Part shown: positions 1 to 13,200 of the stretch, piece by piece
Position numbering within the stretch: position 1 is the first letter of the stretch
Layout of the letters: every line of letters starts with the position of its first letter
Source of the DNA: Homalodisca vitripennis
Lineage: Eukaryota; Arthropoda; Insecta; Hemiptera; Cicadellidae
Reading direction: 5' to 3'
Assembly (NCBI RefSeq): GCF_021130785.1
Contig: NC_060207.1
Coordinates: forward strand, 189,184,001 to 189,248,000
DNA: 64,000 bases
Made by a program: the position numbers and the translations under genes
Notes under the pieces: generated by a model
What the model was told of the DNA's origin: nothing
Database searches by the model: none
Seen by the model: only the letters and a program-made list of their open reading frames with translations

Positions 1-929
1 TGTTTATAATTTTTTTGTAACTCCAATTGGATTTAATTGTTTGTTTGTTTTCAAAAGTTAGTACATCAACAAAATTTTTACTGTTGTTTGGTGTTGTTTC
101 TAATTTTACATGCTTAGCTATTAATGAGATAAGTGAATCAGCATTACATTTATTTTCTGGTCAAATCTCCAAACCTATCACCTCTTCTTTCCTTATTGAA
201 ATGTCCGTATTTGTGTTTATTTTCATAATTCCTATCACCACGTACCCACAACTAGTCATCCCACTACTAGTCCTTCGCCACTTAACTATTCTTCATTTTT
301 AAACTTGTCATTTAGCAATACAAACCAAATCTCTCTACCAAATGATAGCCAATCTGCAAGGTTATTTCTGTATGTTCTGATGCCATACAAACTGAATTCA
401 TTTATTAAAAGGTCGTAGTTGGTTTGGGTCAATTAAAATATTACATGATTGTTAATTTAAACCAAATGTTGAGTGTTCAAAAAGTCTTTTCAAATGTGTT
501 TTTTATAATGTCCTGTTTTTTTTTTTTTTTTTTGCCTTGGGACAAAACATTACTTGGATTCCACCTTTAATTCTAGTTTTCATCTCATCATTAAATTCTA
601 GTTTTCATCTCATCATTACAAACTGAACACTTCATGGATTTATATGAGCAAGATCATTCATTACCTTGTAGCCATTTGAAACATTATTCAGTGTTTAAAA
701 AATAAATTTTGACACAAAAAGCGTGTGTTTATCACCATTGTACTTGCAGTTATCACTTAATATGCAAATGATTTTACTTCTTTTGAATTAATTATATTTG
801 TTAGAAAAATTGTTATTCTTTACTGTAAAAACAGCTGACAATTATTATAATTATGAATATCTAAATCGAATGTTTTTCTATTGTATAGTTTAACTATTTT
901 TAATAGGTTGATTTGCTGATTTGATTGTC
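1..929. other. Gene-free AT-rich segment
   Basis: No supported coding exon. A 91-codon open frame at 27-302 has no recognisable motif, and its composition looks like AT-rich noise. A T-run lies near 518-533, and a short duplication is listed separately. Confidence 0.6.
569..618. repeat. 25 bp tandem duplication
   Basis: Two adjacent copies of a 25 bp unit beginning AATTCTAGTTTTCATC lie at about 569-593 and 594-618. They look identical by eye. This is probably a simple replication-slippage duplication. Confidence 0.8.
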
Positions 930-2690
930 GTGGTGGCTGTTTAGTATACTGCAGCTGTTGTCAACAAGAAGAAGTAGTTGAAGGATATAGAGACTAGTAA
1001 CTGTCAGAAGGCCAAGTTTGTTTAATGCCTGTTAACAACTTTCTCCTTAAGGAAAAAGGCTAGTTAGCGTCCTAACAGTCTTTTTTTGATTGATGATGAG
1101 GACTCTGTTGAGAATACCGGCTGATGATCCACTCGATGCTGCAATCTCATCTCTCATGTGGGAGTCAACTAGAGCATAGTACTCAATCTTGGTAACCATT
1201 ATTGATGTGTTTATTCCATGTAAGGTTTTGGTCTAGAGTGACTCCTAGGAACTATTTTACATGATGCAGGTGGTGTTTGGATTTTGGATGTAGTTAGGGG
1301 AGTTGTTTATTTATAAGGATGAAAAGATTGAGCTAATAACAGACCCCTGACGGACACCTCGTGTCTGTTTGAGAGTTTGACCTGTATGTAGTGATGAAAT
1401 TGTCAACTGTGTGTTGCACCTTTACTGCTTGTTGTTGTTCCTCAAGATAGCTAAAAAAACCAGCCATCAGCTACTTTTCTGATTCCTAGTAGTTTTAGCT
1501 TTTTTGAAATAAGGTTGTGCCCTAAACAATCCAATGTTTTATGGTAATTTAGAAAGAGACCAACAATGTAATGTTTATTGTCAATTGTCTTCTGTTGTGT
1601 GTTCTAGCGAGCTAATCATTGCTGTGTTAGTTGATGTTCCCTTTAGAAATCCATTTTGGTTAGGGGTGATAAGATTATTCTGTTTCAGAAAATTCAGCAG
1701 TCTCTGAAGTGCAAGTTTTCAATCAGTTTGGAAAGTGTTGAGACTAGTGAGATTGGCTGATAGTTTTCAAGATATGTTTCGGGTATACTTAAGAGAGTTT
1801 ATGATGGATACCAAGAAAACGTCAGTTATTCTGCACAGTGCTTGACTTCTTTTGAGTTGTACTCGTCCACACCACTTGAGGTTTTGGTATTGAAAGATCT
1901 AAAATTTCTTTGGTAGTATTGGGGCTTAGGGTAAAAACATGAGAATAGATTATACTGTCTATGGCTTGGTTGGGAATTTTGTAGCATTCCATTTTGGTTT
2001 AAAGTCTCTTCAGCTACTTGTGCAAAAAACAACTATTAAACTTTTCAGCTATCTTATATGGGTTATCAATGAAATTATTGTCAATTTAAATTTTGTATTG
2101 ATTTCCTCTACAGAATTTTGCTTTGCGTTCCTTGTTGATCAAATACATATAGTTTTTTTTTTCTTTCTCTCAGTTAGAAAGCCGAGACTATAACAATTAG
2201 TCTATGGAGGAGGACATATGTAGTTTTTGTTTTGTTGTCAGAGTCAGTGGTATAACTGGCATTGGAATTTTGATGCAGCAGCAGTCTTAGTTTATTGTCA
2301 TCCAACTTTAAAATTTTCATTGTTTCTGTATCCTCTTAGTTACCAGTTGCTTCAAATATATTGCTCCTGTCTCTCTGTCATCAGATATTTGATAAAGTTT
2401 TGCTGTGTGGTCAGACAGTCTGGACAATATAATACTGGCTGGTGTAATCGTGTCATTTTCTGGAACATTAATACAGATGCAGTCGATGTATAATTCTGTG
2501 TCAAAAGTAATATGAGTTGCTGGTAGTTGCAGTCTTCTAATGTTGTGAGACCTGTTTTTCTTCTAGAAGTACATTATCATGATGGGTTTTCAGCCTGTCG
2601 ATGTTAATGTCTCCAACCAATACTACATAATTTTTATATGCTTTGATGAAGTCTAAAATATGTGACAAGGTGTAAAGCAGAGCCATAGAT
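930..2690 (-). mobile_element. Degenerate non-LTR retrotransposon (endonuclease and RT remnants)
   Basis: Read on the - strand, this stretch contains a broken chain of LINE motifs in the correct order. An endonuclease strand with GDINID lies at 2597-2614. A linker resembling KTSSGVDE lies near 1880. An RT block like NYQPISLVSTLSKLIE follows at about 1710-1770, then GFLKGTSTNTAM at about 1630-1670, and GVRQGS (normally GVPQGS) at 1341-1358. The C-terminal stretch KLGLLTVTSLYILQLL lies at about 960-1020. Many stops and frameshifts interrupt it, and no YADD box is visible, so the RT catalytic loop is lost or unreadable. The motifs fit the CR1/Jockey branch. The ends are not sharply defined. Confidence 0.75.
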
Positions 2691-3149
2691 AGTTAAATTT
2701 GATGTTTCACAAATAAATTATAATTATAAGATTAACAATTAGATTTTTTATTGATTGTTTGTAATTTAATTTGTAGATAATTTAAATAAACATTAACTTT
2801 TATTTTCGATTAAAAATTAATTTTCGTTGTGTACTGTTATTAAAATATAGTAATAGTACTGTATCGACTTAATTTTTTTAATATTGAAATATATTAAAAC
2901 ATGAATTGTTTTTAATGCTCAATCATAGGTTTTGGAAAGACGAAATAAACTAAAAATATAGTTTAAAAAATGGAATGAAGTTAATGTAGTAGTCCTCTGT
3001 TCATATCTATTATTTGTGGTTACGCGATATAAGTAGGTAAATATAAGTTATAAATAGAAAAATGTTAAAGTTAACCTTTACAAGCGCTGATGTGATCTGA
3101 GCTGAGCCAAAGGTACCACCCTGCACTTCAGGCAAAAAAAGACTCAAAA
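2691..3149. other. AT-rich spacer, nothing recognised
   Basis: No motif-bearing open frame, inverted repeat or RNA-like structure was noticed between the LINE remnant and the next DNA transposon. Confidence 0.5.
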
Positions 3150-3151
3150 TA

Positions 3152-4393
3152 CAGGGTGTATCAAAAAGAATCATCCGATTTGGCATGTCTGTATTTCGAA
3201 CAGTAGTAAACATATACAATTACTAATTTTTTTTGGCTGAAAGGCAAACTCAAAAAGTTTTTTTTCATACCTTTTCAAAGGTGTTCAATATGTCCACCTT
3301 TAGATACACGGCATACATCTATGCGGTATTCAAATTCATCCCACACTGCAGCAAGCATGTCCTGAGTTACTGATTCCACTGCTGTTGTAATGCGATTCCT
3401 CAGCTCATCCATTGTTGTTGGTAGCGGAGACACATATACAGAGTCTTTGATGAAATCCCACAAGAAAAAATCACATACAGTAAGGTCCGGTGACCTTGGA
3501 GGCCAGAAATGTAAGGATGCGTCATTTTGTCCAGTGCGGCCGATCCACCGGTCACGAATTCTTTGATTTAAAAATCAAATCTGCCGGACTGCCAGATGCA
3601 TATGTGGCGGTGCCCCGTCCTGTTGGTAAATGAAGTTGTTCGAATCAGTCCTTAATTGGGGGAAAAGATCATTCTCAAGCATATCGAGATATGTTATTAC
3701 TGTAACAGTGTTCTCAGCAAAGAAAAATGGACCGTACACCTTTTCCCGTGAAACCGCGCAAAAACACATTATATTTTGGAGAGTCTCTCTCATGTTGCAC
3801 AATTTCAAGTGGTTTTTCTGTACCCCATATTCTAACGTTAAGGTGGTTTACCTTTCCATTTAAATGAAATGTTGCCTCGTCGCTAAACACTATGCGCGAT
3901 ACAAAATGTTCATCGTCCATCATCTTATCAAGAACGAAGTTACAAAACTCCACGTGTCGTTCTTTATCACCCTCACGAAGAGCTTGCAGTATCTCTGCAT
4001 GTGAAACAATGGCGGACACGCTCCACGTTACTCTAGGACGGCCCGGTGACTTGCCTTTACACAGACAACCTGTTTCTTGAAATTGTGCATACCATCGTCT
4101 AATGCTCTGTGATGTAGGAGGATCAACACCGTACTTATTAAGAAAGTCACACTGAACAGTTATTACAGACTCACACTGTGAAAAACATAGAACACAAAAC
4201 ACTTTTTGTGGTGCAGACGCCATTTTCACTAGAAATGAAGTAGGTGTTCACTCAAGCGCACTGCTGCTACCTAGCGGGAGCCATGTAAAACTTTAAAAGA
4301 TACTCTTTTGAACAGTATGTTGTTGGTGCATTTAGCTCAACAAACAGAATAGTTATGATTTTATTAAATCGGATTCTTTTTGATACACCTTGT
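3152..4393 (-). mobile_element. Tc1/mariner-superfamily transposon, defective
   Basis: The 1,242 bp element is bounded by TA dinucleotides (3150-3151 and 4394-4395) and terminal inverted repeats of about 27 bp. The left end begins CAGGGTGTATCAAAAAGAAT and the right end, read inward, CAAGGTGTATCAAAAAGAAT. TA target duplication is the signature of the IS630/Tc1/mariner superfamily. It encodes a broken transposase on the - strand and lies 5' of the ZNF106-like gene. Confidence 0.9.
3275..4223 (-). pseudogene. Broken Tc1/mariner transposase
   Basis: The ATG is at 4223. The N-terminal domain reads RRWYAQFQETGCLCKGKSPG with a GRPRV AT-hook-like end, typical of the insect transposases with a DUF4817-type helix-turn-helix. 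It then jumps directly to a stretch ending DDEHFVSRIVFSDEATFH, so much of the second DNA-binding region appears deleted. The catalytic triad remains recognisable as D in IVFSDEATF, D in QQDGAPPH, and D in SPDLTVCDFF. A frameshift lies near 3780-3810 and an in-frame stop follows the second motif near 3575. Not functional as it stands. Confidence 0.85.
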
Positions 4394-4395
4394 AG

Positions 4396-5600
4396 TACCT
4401 GAATTCCAGCTTTGATCAGTGTATGGAAAAGTAACTTTAACTTTTTATATCTATAGTACATATGTACATACTTTCCTACTTATAACATGTAATAACAAAT
4501 AGTACATAGAGACAGAGAATTACTATGTTGCTTCATTTGATATTTTTATTTATTATATTGTAGTTTATTCCTTCTTTACGATATCTGTAATCATCTTAAA
4601 TATTATTATACTTCAGTTTGTAATCAGAAATGCCTACAGCTTACTCAGTGTTAATGTCATCAGAGTTTTAAGAACCTTTGATTTTGTCTCTCAATGCCAT
4701 CTACAGGAGATAGATAGATATTGTATGTATTGAGATTTAAAATCAAACTGTCGCTTAAATTAGTTTAAATTGGAATAATACATTAAAATAAAGAATATCT
4801 TAGCTAAATTGAAGTTTCCTAATGTATCAAAATTTATTTATATATTGCTTGCATGACTAAATCTGACACTGACCATTTATTAATGAAACGAAACATGCAC
4901 ATAATCTATAATAACATAAACATTACATATGATATTTTTACTCAAATAATATCAAAACTAGTTATTGTGTACACAAACTAAATTAATATTCATCTTAAAA
5001 ATACTAAACTAAGGCCTAAACAAAACCAATAAAAGTTTTAAAATGTATTAATATTTTATCTTTCAATTATTTATTTTATTCTATATTTTGAGTACGTTTC
5101 CAATAAAAAGTCTGTTATATTCATGTCGAGCAAGTTATTTCACATAGATATGGATAAAAAAATGTTTATTTTCCCACAAGTACCAACTGTTTCACACCTA
5201 CCCCAAACTATAGGTCAATTAAAAAAACACAAAAAAACATTTAAACAATAATAACATCATACTTAGCGTTTTATAACATTTTTTAAATTCCAAATTTGAC
5301 AGTGAAATGTTCTTAAACAACAGAATTTGTTTCCTGGTTACCTCTAGTTTTTCAAAGTTGTCAGTAGTTTTTATGTTTCGTCTAAAATTAAATTTGAATC
5401 ACATCATAAAACTACTCACTAAATAGCTTTCAAATCATGGTTAATGTTATTGGTTTGGAAATATACATTAGATAATACTGAATTACATGTATGTAGTAAA
5501 CCTTAATTACATCTGTATAGTAAACACAACTATTTAAGGCACTTTAAATATATATTTTTTAGTTAATATTGTGTCTAAAAGTACTGTAAATTTGTTCCAG
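4396..5600. other. AT-rich 5' flank of the ZNF106-like gene
   Basis: No coding motif is seen. The stretch just before 5600 ends in a pyrimidine-leaning splice acceptor (TTTGTTCCAG, 5591-5600), so a 5' UTR exon should lie upstream. I could not place its donor or a promoter with confidence. Confidence 0.45.
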
Positions 5601-5603
5601 AAA

Positions 5604-7236
5604 ATGACCTCAGAAGGAAAGAATAAAAGAAGATTTAATTGGAAAGATGCGAACACAAACAAGAAATTCCATGGAACACGTGAATACAATAATGAATTTA
5701 ATAATGGACCCGTATGGGAGGAAGCCTACGGCTCACAAAGTTCATACCAAAAGTCTTATGGCCGTCCAAATCGTTCATGGGGAAGGGGTAGAAATCATTG
5801 TAACAGATATCAACATAACCGTTATAATAATAATAATTTTCAACAACCTCAAGCTTTCACTCTTCCTATTTTGACAGAACCACTAACCGAACCAGAAGAA
5901 GGTGGAGTGTCAGGTCCTGGTTCTGAAAGCGAGAGATTAGAGAAAATTTTAGCGACCAAGAAACGTCTTGAAGAAGCTTTAGCATCCAAACCATCAGATG
6001 GAAGTCATCAAGGAATCTCTTTTCGAGATTCGTCAAAAAATACAGAAAGGGTCAAAACTAGTGAGAACATTTTAGAAGTCACTGGTGTTGATTTGAGATT
6101 AACTAACAGTGATTTCAAAGAAATAGGATCAGTTGTAACTAATGTTGCAGCCGAGGGAGAAGTTGAAGGCAATGATATTATTTTGAATACATCACATTGT
6201 ATCTCTCAACAAAGATCATTTGACACGGCTTGTCCAAATCCGCCATCAACATCAAGTAAAACACCAAGGGTAGGGGGCTGGAGTGTGTCTGCTCTAAATG
6301 AATTGATTTCTTCTGAAGAGCCAGTTCATACAAATCTTCCGAAAACTGGAGGAGAAATGTATTTCCAAGAAACGCGAGAAAGAATCTTAGGAAATGTACA
6401 ATCTTCGTCTACCCAACAGTCTCTTGATAACCCGCCTAGACAGTCCGCCCCTAATACAAGCTATCAACAAAGAAATAAATTTTCCAGAGTGGGGAGATTA
6501 TATCAGAGTTTTTTGAAATCGAGGTTATGTGGTTATACTTTGAAAATGAGAGATAAAATAATTAAGCCCTCGGGTCCTAATCCATTCCTGGATAAATCTG
6601 TTTTGGATAATACAAATGCAAATGACATAGAAAAAGAAAGTGCAACATCAATAGGAAATAAAATATTAGAGTTGCAGATGCCTCGTCCAATACCAGTAAA
6701 AATGGAAGATAACGGAGGTGCTAGGGTGAACACTCCAGAAGATATTGCAGCAGAAGAGGCAAATGAATTTTGCAAAGAATATAGTTTTCTATTGACACAC
6801 CCTAACTATCTGATACCACCAGAGGATCTTGAGAAATTTGGTTTGGGTCACTTGAGTGAGATGACTAGACTGCTCAATGAGAGGAGAAATGATGGCATAA
6901 ATACACCACCTATAGAAGATCAGGATAACCCTCTTAGAGTGAGATCTTTGAATGCATTAAATAGTGTTACAGAACAAGATATCACATTCAATCAACCAGT
7001 AAATAAGTCTCATTCCAATACCTTGAATGTGTCTACTCCAAGTACAAACATTTATAATTCAAGGGAACAAGAACCAGGTGGTGTAATAAGTCATAAACAA
7101 TACTTAAGTAGCGGAAGTCAACAGCATAATCTGTTTAACGACTTAAGAAACCAATCTCCAAACAGTGGTTTTACATTTTCTCTACCACAGGTATCTACAA
7201 GGTCTAACGTTTCGTCTGATACAAATAATGTTATTA
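5604..7236 (+). CDS. ZNF106-like coding exon 1
   Basis: The ATG at 5604 directly follows the acceptor CAG at 5598-5600 (AAAATGA context), so it is the first ATG after a splice junction. A short upstream in-frame extension with no ATG is disfavoured. The exon encodes the charged, Ser/Asn-rich N-terminal region, including a GRPNRSWGRGRNHCNRYQHN patch that could bind RNA. It ends one base into a codon at the donor A|GTAAGT. Confidence 0.75.
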
Positions 7237-10200
7237 GTAAGTTTGTTTTATATATTTAATTTAACAATAGATTTATTGAAGGCCACACTATTGAATCACT
7301 TATCTTGCATTTGATCCACTCCAGTTATAAAAATTTTACTGATTTGGGGATTAAAGGGGCAGCTTTTTCTTTCCCTGCAGCCATAGCGGTTGTGGTAGGA
7401 ACTAGGCTATATGGACTCGGGCATTCGACTCCCATTCAATAAGAGTTGAGAAGTGGCAGCAAAGTAAACTAGCCCCAGTACTATCTACTATGTGTCCGTC
7501 TGTCTGTGTGCCGCTTCCCTTAATGACAACCGTGCCATCCATCTATCTCCTGCTTGTCATACTTTCTTTTCATTGTTGATTACAACTCGCACTTGGAATT
7601 TTACTAGTATTTATATCAATTTCCATTGTTATATAATTTATTCAATTTAACTTTGTAATATTTTAATTAAAAATTTTACTGTTCAGAACTAAGTAAATTT
7701 AAAATAGAACATTACTATATAATTTTTTTGGCTATTAAAACATAAACAAGAAGCTAAAATGGATGAAAATATGGAAAACTATATCATTATTATGGTATTT
7801 GTATTTAAGTACTAGATATGTTCTGTAAAACACTTTAGGTATAGTTGATTGACAAATGGTATTAAGAACTAAAAATAACTTGCTGTAAAAGAAATTTGTC
7901 ATAACAAATGTTTATACTTCGTACTGTAACCGAAAGCCTGAAAGGAATTAAATATTGTCTATAACAACAACATTTACAAAAACTTATTTATATGATTGAT
8001 TCAACGTAACCATTTGAAACATTTCAAATCAGATGATAATGAATCTGTATTATATTTTGGTCTGACATCTAGTAAAATACACTACCAACAAAAATGGTAA
8101 TATTTCATAACTACAATTTAAATTCACAATTCAGAATAATGAATTATTTGTGATATTAGTCATATAGACTAATAGTTGTTAAATGATATAAAGAACTGAA
8201 AAACGTGAAAAAAAGATGTTTGTTACGGTTAAAGTACTAATAATATGTATTCAGTTACATAAATATTGAAAACACTTTATAGGTAAAAAAAAACAGATTG
8301 ACACACAAAACATTAACATTTTTCACTAAATATTGAATGCTAGTTTTCATTTTGTTCGGTAAATTTAATCTATTATTAAAATAAAATTGGTTATATTACT
8401 TCTTATGAGTTTACATCATTCTCCCTTTGAGATAGCTTTAATAGAAATCTGTCTGTTTTAATCACCCTCATGACGGACATTCTAGTTGATTATTTGCACT
8501 TTCTGTGGTCATGGTCCCCAAAACTCCACCACCACCACCACAATCCAAAAATTAGAATATATATATTTTTATTTATTATATGTGTGTGTGTGTATGTGTG
8601 AGGCTATGTAATATAAAATGAGGCTGTGAACTCGATAATTTTATTTTTTTATAAATCCAGACTAAACTTAGTACAGAGGTAATACTTCCAAATAGCTTGG
8701 ATGAGTTCATTAGCCAGTCCTAACCAATAAAACCTTTCAGGATGGTGGCCATTTGTATTTGTATGAAATGTTTACTTAACTAACTTGCAATATAGACCCA
8801 AAAATGACAAATGTTTTTTAAAATATTCAGTAATTTTAAACAACTGTTCATACTTGCATTTTATTTCGATATCTCTCAGGCTCTCAAGATGATAACTGTT
8901 CTAAGTTTGGAAAAGGAGTAATATGTCTCAGTTATTATGCACCGTAGAGCAAAACTAAAAAGTAATTTAGAATTCTTAGGTCATTTACAATAGTTTATGT
9001 TTTATGTGATTTTTTTATATTTCAAGATTTCCAGATACCTGTAATACAAATGTTTTTGTAGCATATAACCTCATTGCCGAAATAATTGTTAAAGCTATAA
9101 CCGCCTTAATTGTTAATAGATTCAGATTAGACTTGGTATGGAGACATAGCATGGATAAGTTTATTAACTAGTCTTAACCAATACAAATTTCCGAATCACT
9201 GCCATTCTCATTTGTGCATAACTTTTAACTCAACCATTTCTGTGTATAGACCCAAAAAGATAAATGTCTCCAAAATAATACATGTTTTTTTTTAAACTAT
9301 TATTCTTGCACTGTTATTACATCTCTTAAGGTTTCAAGATGCAGGTGGTAATATTTTGGAAACTTACTTATTATATCTCATCTTATTTATACAAAACAAT
9401 AAATACTGTTTTGAATCATCAAATTATTTATAATAATATTTGTTCTTGCATCTTTTTTGATATCCCATAAGGTTTACTGATAGCAAATTACACAAATTTG
9501 AGTAGTATAGAATAGCATTTGTGACTGAATATGTTTACAAACATTATTCATTGTAACTATATCAAGTCCACTGTTTTACTGACAAATTTATATACATAAA
9601 TGTGATAATTAATGTCTTTAAAAGTGGAGATGGATTAAAGTCTTAATGATGGAGTTGATAAATATTAAATATTGTACGAGTATATTAATGTACCAAGATT
9701 GAGAATTATTGTATCATCGGTGCTGTAAAAAGTAAACATCTAAACTAACAGACATTTTTAGATTGCCACTTCCAGATGACAAACTGTATGTGAAATCTAT
9801 CAACCTTCAATTAAGCCTGATGGGAATTATATTATAAAAATACCTATATTAACATTATACACTATATCTTTCAGGAATGTTCAAGTAATGTTTTTCCTAA
9901 AGTAAAAAATATATATACATGTGCATATTAAATTTAGTCACTGAATTCATTCAAATAAAACATGTCAAAAAGTTAATCCAGTTTTTTTATTTTTACAAAA
10001 GTTATGATCGGTGACATAAAGAAAAACTAAATTTGGAAAAGGAAGAATATTTAATTTTGAATAAAACCAAAAAGATTAAAATTTTAAAAACCTTTTCATA
10101 TGGTAAAGTAAAATAATAATATGAGCATAGACAAGTCAAAATGGCAACCTATTATAAATGGAGAAACTTCATGGGTCACATTTTATTTTTCAGGTTTATA

Positions 10201-13200
10201 ATAAAATATTTGAACTAATTCCACTTTTAGCCTGTTATAGTACCAAATAAATGTTAGTAAAGCATAAAAAGATCTATTTACACATGATCATTTAAAATCA
10301 TTTGACTGTCACAAGATATTTGACTGTATTGTGATCCAGATTGCCGTAAGTAAAGTAATAGCTCACTAAAATACACATTCACAATAACACTAAGGGAAAC
10401 AAACTACTACTTGTAATATTTTTGTAAATAAGGAAATAACATTTTATGGTAGAATAACAATGGAATGAACCATTTGACTCGTCACAACATGTTCAGCAGG
10501 TGCAGTACACAGGTCATGCACCAAAACATAAAATTATTTAAAAGTTGGTTATTTATGTAAATTGAACATTCCTCTTTTGATTAGTATCAGTACTTATCTG
10601 TTTTGAGCACAAAGATTTAAAAACAAAAAATATATGCCATATTAAATGACCCGCATTGGGTGCTGTCATGGAGAATATAGCTAAAACAACTGATATGAGA
10701 TGTTTGCCAGTTGCGAATCTCCTTACTAGTCTATAGTCTCTAAGACATAGAGAACAGTTAAAACAGAAAGGGCTCTGTTTTCTCAAAAAGTTGTTTACAA
10801 CTAAAATTTTTTACTCATTAATTATTATGGATATTTGTACTCTGTATGGTGTAATGTGATATGCTTAGTAAATAAATAAATTAATTGTCTTCATTGTTTC
10901 TTTACAGTTCAGACTGTGGTGGAGAGAGTTATGGAAGAACTGTCAAAGTCTGCCAATACAAATTCACAAATACCAAATCTTAGTAGACAGAATCAGTCGA
11001 GAGACACTTCACACTCAAGTATTGTAACAAATTATAATGAACCGATATCATCAACCAGCAAACAATCCTCAACACATTTGCAAGGTAACAATGACAAATT
11101 ACTTAAATTGTTCCTAATAGACAAACAAATAGAAAATCTTAGACAAGAAAAAATGAAAATTTACAATGAGATGTTGTCAAGTAAAGAAATATCATCAACT
11201 GTGCTTAATTGTTGGGCTCAAGATCAAATCCAACAAGGAAATTTCAGAAATTTGATTACAAACTCCAATGTTCATTTGAACACGTCAACAATATCGGAAG
11301 TATCAGAAGTTACAAACAAATCTATTCAAGAGAATAATTTACTTGTTCCTCTTGGCGGAACATTCAACAAAAGTTGTCTCCAAGAAGCAGTTTTGGAGTT
11401 GGCTGAATTGAAAAAAGAAGATGCAACAAGTAACAAGTTAGGTGGTATGAGAGTGGAAGCGTGTTTACCAAATAGCATAGAACCTCACGAGATATTTAAT
11501 TCAACACCAGTTGGTTTGAATGTGGACAATAGTGTACCAAAGCTGAGCGTCAGGAAGGACCTGCACGATCCAAACATAACTAGGAGATTGTGTGATGAGG
11601 AAAATGTTTTGAAGGACCGTAAAACTGAGGAATCATCAAGTGAGTTGAGTTCAAAAAGTTCTAAAGACAATATTAGAGTTAAAAACTCTGTGCAACAGAA
11701 AAAAGAGAAAAAGAAAAATAAAAAGAAGAAAAAGAAAGGAGAAGCAGATTGTGTGATTGACTTAGTTGGTGATACATCAGAGGAAGAAACATGCAGTATT
11801 TCTCAGGAGGGTAGTGTGTGTGGAATTGATCCATTAGCTCCTGATGATACCCACCCAAGATCTTTGGAGAATTGTATATTGAACAATGATCCTTCAGGGA
11901 AGAGTCCTAATGGATCAGTGTTGCTTCCAGAAAACTACAATGCAACATGCATGACGGTATGTACATTCTTAATTGATCAGTTAAATGTACTAACCAGTTA
12001 TTAATGGTCATACGTTTTCAATTTTAAAGATGTATCCGCTTTTGAACGGCTGCCATTTCTGGTACGATTGTCCGTTTGAGCTCAGGTTTGCAGCACTTTA
12101 CTCTACTAAGACTTTTAATTTGATGTGTATAAAAACCTATGGTTACATTAAAAATGAGGAGGAAGTAGCTAATCACTGGATATGTTTTAAATTAGATTTT
12201 TATGTCCAAGGTTAGTCTGTACCAAGGTTTGTAGCACTATCTTAAATCATTATCTCCTAGGTTAATAGCTAGGTCATAGCTTTGTTCACCTAATAAAGGT
12301 AGATAGATGAGATAGGTATCGTTTTACTCAGTATGAAACGCTCTTTTTTATGTGTAAAACTTTAAAAATAAAAACACAAATAAATGTATTATAATTATAT
12401 AAAATTATTAAAGTAATTAAATTTATAATAATACTAATAAATTATTATTATTATAAATAATTATTATAATTTATATGTACATAATTTTTTTAATAAAAAC
12501 ATGTATAAATAGTTTATACTTTTTTTGTAATTCTAAAAATTTGAAAGTTGGAGACTAATTGCTCAATAGTTGAATAATAATTAATTTTTAAAAGGAGTGT
12601 TTTATTAAACTGTTTATGGTCCTTAAAATGAGATGTTTTAAGGTGCTTCCTGTTATTAACGTATTTATATAAGTTTGAAATCTCTTTGCATTGCATATGG
12701 CGGTTCATAATATACTGTAGATATAAAGGGTTGGTCTTAGAATGGAACCCTGAGGAATACAAAATAATGACCTTTACCATTTTTATTCCAATTTATTTGA
12801 TTTTTCAGTAACGAGTAATTGTTGTTTTGAACCTGTCACAAAACACCTTTTTACCTGCACAATATTGCCAGTTTCCCAGGGTGTACCTGTCAGAACTAAG
12901 TTTTTTAACTAGCAAATCTCTTTCATATTATTTTTTGTTTTCTTTCAGACATTAAACAATATAGTGATAGTTGGTACAAAGGAAGGACATTTAATAGGAT
13001 TTTCACAACATACTTTAAAACAACGATTTTGTAAAGAAATTCATTCAGATTCTATTATCTGCCTACAAAGGATCTCTGATTATTTGATGACTGGGTCAGC
13101 TGATTCTACCATCTCCATACTGACAATGGCAAAGGTATGTTTAGTCACTTCACTATTAGTTGATATTTTTAACAATTTTTCAAGTGGATCATTAACAGTT

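Noticed and set aside
27..302. 91-codon open frame at the left edge
   Set aside because: No domain, splice or codon signal. Hydrophobic, AT-driven composition.
12030..12215. Extra exon between ZNF106 exons 2 and 3
   Set aside because: Open frame without proper acceptor/donor pair. Exons 2 and 3 already join in phase 0.
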